Of a stretch of 23,495 nucleotides of DNA, positions 21,845 through 23,495 are shown one piece after another (positions within the stretch are counted from its first letter, which is position 1; every line of letters begins with the position of its first letter). Position numbers and translations under genes: made by a program. The notes under the pieces were generated by a model. The model did no database searches. It was given only the letters and a program-made list of their open reading frames with translations, and was not told the origin of the DNA. The stretch is taken from assembly GCA_050485905.1 (NCBI GenBank), contig JBJHCH010000051.1:1-23495 (forward strand), in the 5' to 3' direction. The DNA is from JAWLCA01 sp050485905. Lineage in GTDB: Bacteria; Pseudomonadota; Alphaproteobacteria; Rhodobacterales; Rhodobacteraceae.

Positions 21845-23206
21845 TCAGCCTTTGGTGAAGTCGGGATAGGCCTCCATCCCAAGCTCGGTCTTGTCGAGCC
21901 CGGTGATCTCGGCTTCTTCCTCGACCCGGATGCCCATGATCGCCTTCAGCACGATCCAGGCCACGGCCGAGGTGACGATCACGAACCCGCCGATCACGAC
22001 GATGCCGTAGAGCTGCGCACCCAGCGTGGCGTCGTCATTGGTCAGGATCACCGCGATCGTGCCCCAGATACCCGCGAACAGGTGAACCGGGATGGCGCCG
22101 ACCACATCGTCGATCTTCAGCTTGTCCAGCATCGGCACGGTCACGACCACGATGATGCCGCCAATGGCGCCGATGATCGAGGCCATGCCCAGGCTGGGCT
22201 CCAGCGGCTCTGCCGTGATCGCCACCAGCCCGCCCAGCGCACCGTTCAGGATCAGCGTCAGGTCGGCCTTCTTGTACATCATCTGGGTCAGCAGCAGCGC
22301 GGCCACGGCACCGGCCGCCGCGGCGGCGTTGGTGTTGGCAAAGACCCGGCTGACATTGGCCGCGGCTTCCACCGTGCCCAGCGCCAGTTCCGACGCGCCG
22401 TTGAAGCCGAACCAGCCCATCCACAGGATGAACACGCCCAGCGTGGCCAGTGCGAGGTTCGACCCCGGGATCGGGTTCACCCGCCCGTCCTTGGCATATT
22501 TGCCCAGACGCGGGCCCAGGATGATCGCCCCGGTCAGTGCTGCCCAGCCGCCGACCGAATGGACGATGGTGGAACCCGCGAAATCCGAGAAGCCGGCGGC
22601 GTCAAGGAAGCCCTCACCCCAGGTCCACGAGGCCTGGATCGGGTAGATCAGCGCGGTCAGGATGACCACGAAGATGAGGAAGGCGTTCAGCTTGATCCGC
22701 TCGGCCAGCGCGCCCGAGACGATGGAGGCCGTGGTGGCACAGAACATCAACTGGAAGAAGAAGTCCGACCCGACAGAGGCATATTCGAGGTCCTCCACCT
22801 CGCCGGCGGTCACGCCCACCGCTTCCAGCACGGTCGGGCCAAAGGCGCCCAGCATGCCGTCGATCATCCAGGCGTCGCCGGGATACATCAGGTTGAACCC
22901 GATCAGGTAGTAAAGCACCGCCGCGATGGAAAACAGGCCGATGTTCTTGGTCAACTGCATCGTGACGTTCTTGGACCGCACGAAACCGGCTTCCAGCATG
23001 GCAAAGCCCGCCGCCATCCAGAACACCAGGATACCGCCGATCAGGAACAGCAGCGTGTTGAAGATGAAGACCATGTCGGCGCTCAGCGCCTCGGTGGTCA
23101 GCGCCGCCTCGACAACTTCTTCCACCGCCTCGGCATCCTGAGCGAGCCCGAGCGCGGGCAGCATCGCCGCGCCGGCCGCAAGGATCAGATATTTCGCGAT
23201 TTTCAT
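21845..23206 (-). CDS. amtB: Ammonium transporter AmtB
   Basis: AmtB is a trimeric inner-membrane channel for ammonium uptake, blocked by GlnK when nitrogen is ample. It has 453 residues. An N-terminal signal-like segment (residues 1-22, ending LGLAQ) is followed by about 11 membrane helices starting near residue 45. The Amt core motifs are present: FWMAAGFAMLEAGFVRSKN, then DFAGSTIVHSVGGWAAL and WFGFNGASELAL. The pore histidines are in STIVHSVGG and in VGAIPVHLFAGIWG. A charged tail (GIRVEEEAEITGLDKTELGMEAYPDF) is the usual GlnK contact. The ATG at 23206 has AAGGGGA 6 bases upstream. Confidence 0.96.
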   Translation of the reverse strand: MKIAKYLILAAGAAMLPALGLAQDAEAVEEVVEAALTTEALSADMVFIFNTLLFLIGGILVFWMAAGFAMLEAGFVRSKNVTMQLTKNIGLFSIAAVLYYLIGFNLMYPGDAWMIDGMLGAFGPTVLEAVGVTAGEVEDLEYASVGSDFFFQLMFCATTASIVSGALAERIKLNAFLIFVVILTALIYPIQASWTWGEGFLDAAGFSDFAGSTIVHSVGGWAALTGAIILGPRLGKYAKDGRVNPIPGSNLALATLGVFILWMGWFGFNGASELALGTVEAAANVSRVFANTNAAAAAGAVAALLLTQMMYKKADLTLILNGALGGLVAITAEPLEPSLGMASIIGAIGGIIVVVTVPMLDKLKIDDVVGAIPVHLFAGIWGTIAVILTNDDATLGAQLYGIVVIGGFVIVTSAVAWIVLKAIMGIRVEEEAEITGLDKTELGMEAYPDFTKG

Positions 23207-23212
23207 TGAATG

Positions 23213-23219
23213 TCCCCTT
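23213..23219 (-). promoter_or_regulatory. amtB ribosome binding site
   Basis: AAGGGGA on the - strand lies 6 bases before the amtB ATG, within the 24-base gap to glnK. It allows amtB to be translated independently on the shared glnK-amtB message. Confidence 0.65.
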
Positions 23220-23230
23220 TCACGGCCGCG

Positions 23231-23495
23231 TCACAGCGCGTCGTCATTGGTTTCGCCGGTGCGCACCCGCACGGCATGTTCCAGATCCAGCACGAACACC
23301 TTGCCGTCGCCGATCTTGTCGGTGCGCGCGGTCTTCTGGATCGTTTCCACGACCTGTTCGGCCATCGCCGAGGCGACGGCGATCTCCAGCTTCACCTTTG
23401 GCACGAAGTTCACGGCGTATTCGGCGCCCCGATAGATCTCTGTGTGCCCGGATTGAGAGCCGAAGCCCTTTATCTCGGTCACCATCATGCCGCGC
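23231..23495 (-). CDS. glnK: GlnK, P-II nitrogen regulatory protein (partial, N-terminus beyond window)
   Basis: GlnK is a trimeric P-II signal protein that senses 2-oxoglutarate and ATP/ADP and plugs AmtB. The window holds the last 87 codons of a protein usually 112 long; the frame stays open to the right edge (Arg-Gly before MMVTEIKGFG), so the true start lies beyond 23495. The T-loop GHTEIYRGAEYAVNF is intact, including the Tyr that corresponds to uridylylated Tyr51 (in GAEYAV). The B-loop reads ARTDKIGDGKVFV and the C-terminus VRTGETNDDAL. GlnK rather than GlnB is inferred from amtB following 24 bases downstream. Confidence 0.93.
   Translation of the reverse strand, partial: RGMMVTEIKGFGSQSGHTEIYRGAEYAVNFVPKVKLEIAVASAMAEQVVETIQKTARTDKIGDGKVFVLDLEHAVRVRTGETNDDAL

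Noticed and set aside
23231..23495. Asp in place of Gly in the GlnK B-loop (TDKIGDG rather than TGKIGDG)
   Set aside because: The neighbouring KIGDGK residues are intact and this position varies among P-II proteins, so it is probably ordinary.

Overview
The window is GC-rich, tightly packed bacterial chromosome. Gene content and order point to an alphaproteobacterium of the Rhodobacteraceae (Rhodobacter/Paracoccus/Roseobacter type). The grounds are the flgB-flgC-fliE-fliQ-flgF-flgG-flgA-flgH-fliL order next to flhA-fliR-flhB, the divL-like/tsaE/amgK/murU/addB/addA/trxA row, and TTAA-N7-TTAA sites of the kind bound by CtrA. I cannot name the species. No rRNA, tRNA, insertion sequence, prophage or CRISPR array was seen, and no gene-free stretch exceeds about 300 bases.

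Region 1 (1-5640) is flagellar. A partial fliI, the export ATPase, runs leftward off the edge. Diverging from it is a nine-gene + strand operon for rod, ring and export parts: flgB, flgC, fliE, fliQ, flgF, flgG, flgA, flgH, fliL. Several of these genes overlap or nearly touch. The operon ends in a hairpin with a short T tract. Region 2 (5706-10879), on the - strand, is a second flagellar operon in which every junction overlaps: a Sec-exported lytic transglycosylase, flhA, fliR, flhB and a small helical protein that may be a FliJ equivalent. Together the two operons supply rod proteins, much of the export gate, and an enzyme able to open peptidoglycan for the rod.

The leader of the second operon (10880-11116) holds a near-perfect CtrA-type box. 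It also holds four copies of CGTGAGCA, two of which form a 20-bp perfect palindrome. I do not recognise this second motif. It is the best candidate in the window for an undescribed regulatory input.

Region 3 (11117-21724), on the - strand, is an apparent operon read as PAS protein, tsaE, amgK, murU, addB, addA, trxA. It joins a cell-cycle sensor, tRNA modification, cell-wall recycling, double-strand-break repair and redox. The PAS protein resembles DivL, the CckA/CtrA pathway regulator, but has no histidine-kinase module. A perfect TTAA-N7-TTAA box lies just upstream of it, which suggests feedback from CtrA onto its own regulator and casts doubt on the first ATG as its start.

Region 4 (21786-23495), on the - strand, is glnK-amtB, for ammonium uptake and its P-II regulator. 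It ends in a strong terminator, and glnK is cut by the right edge.
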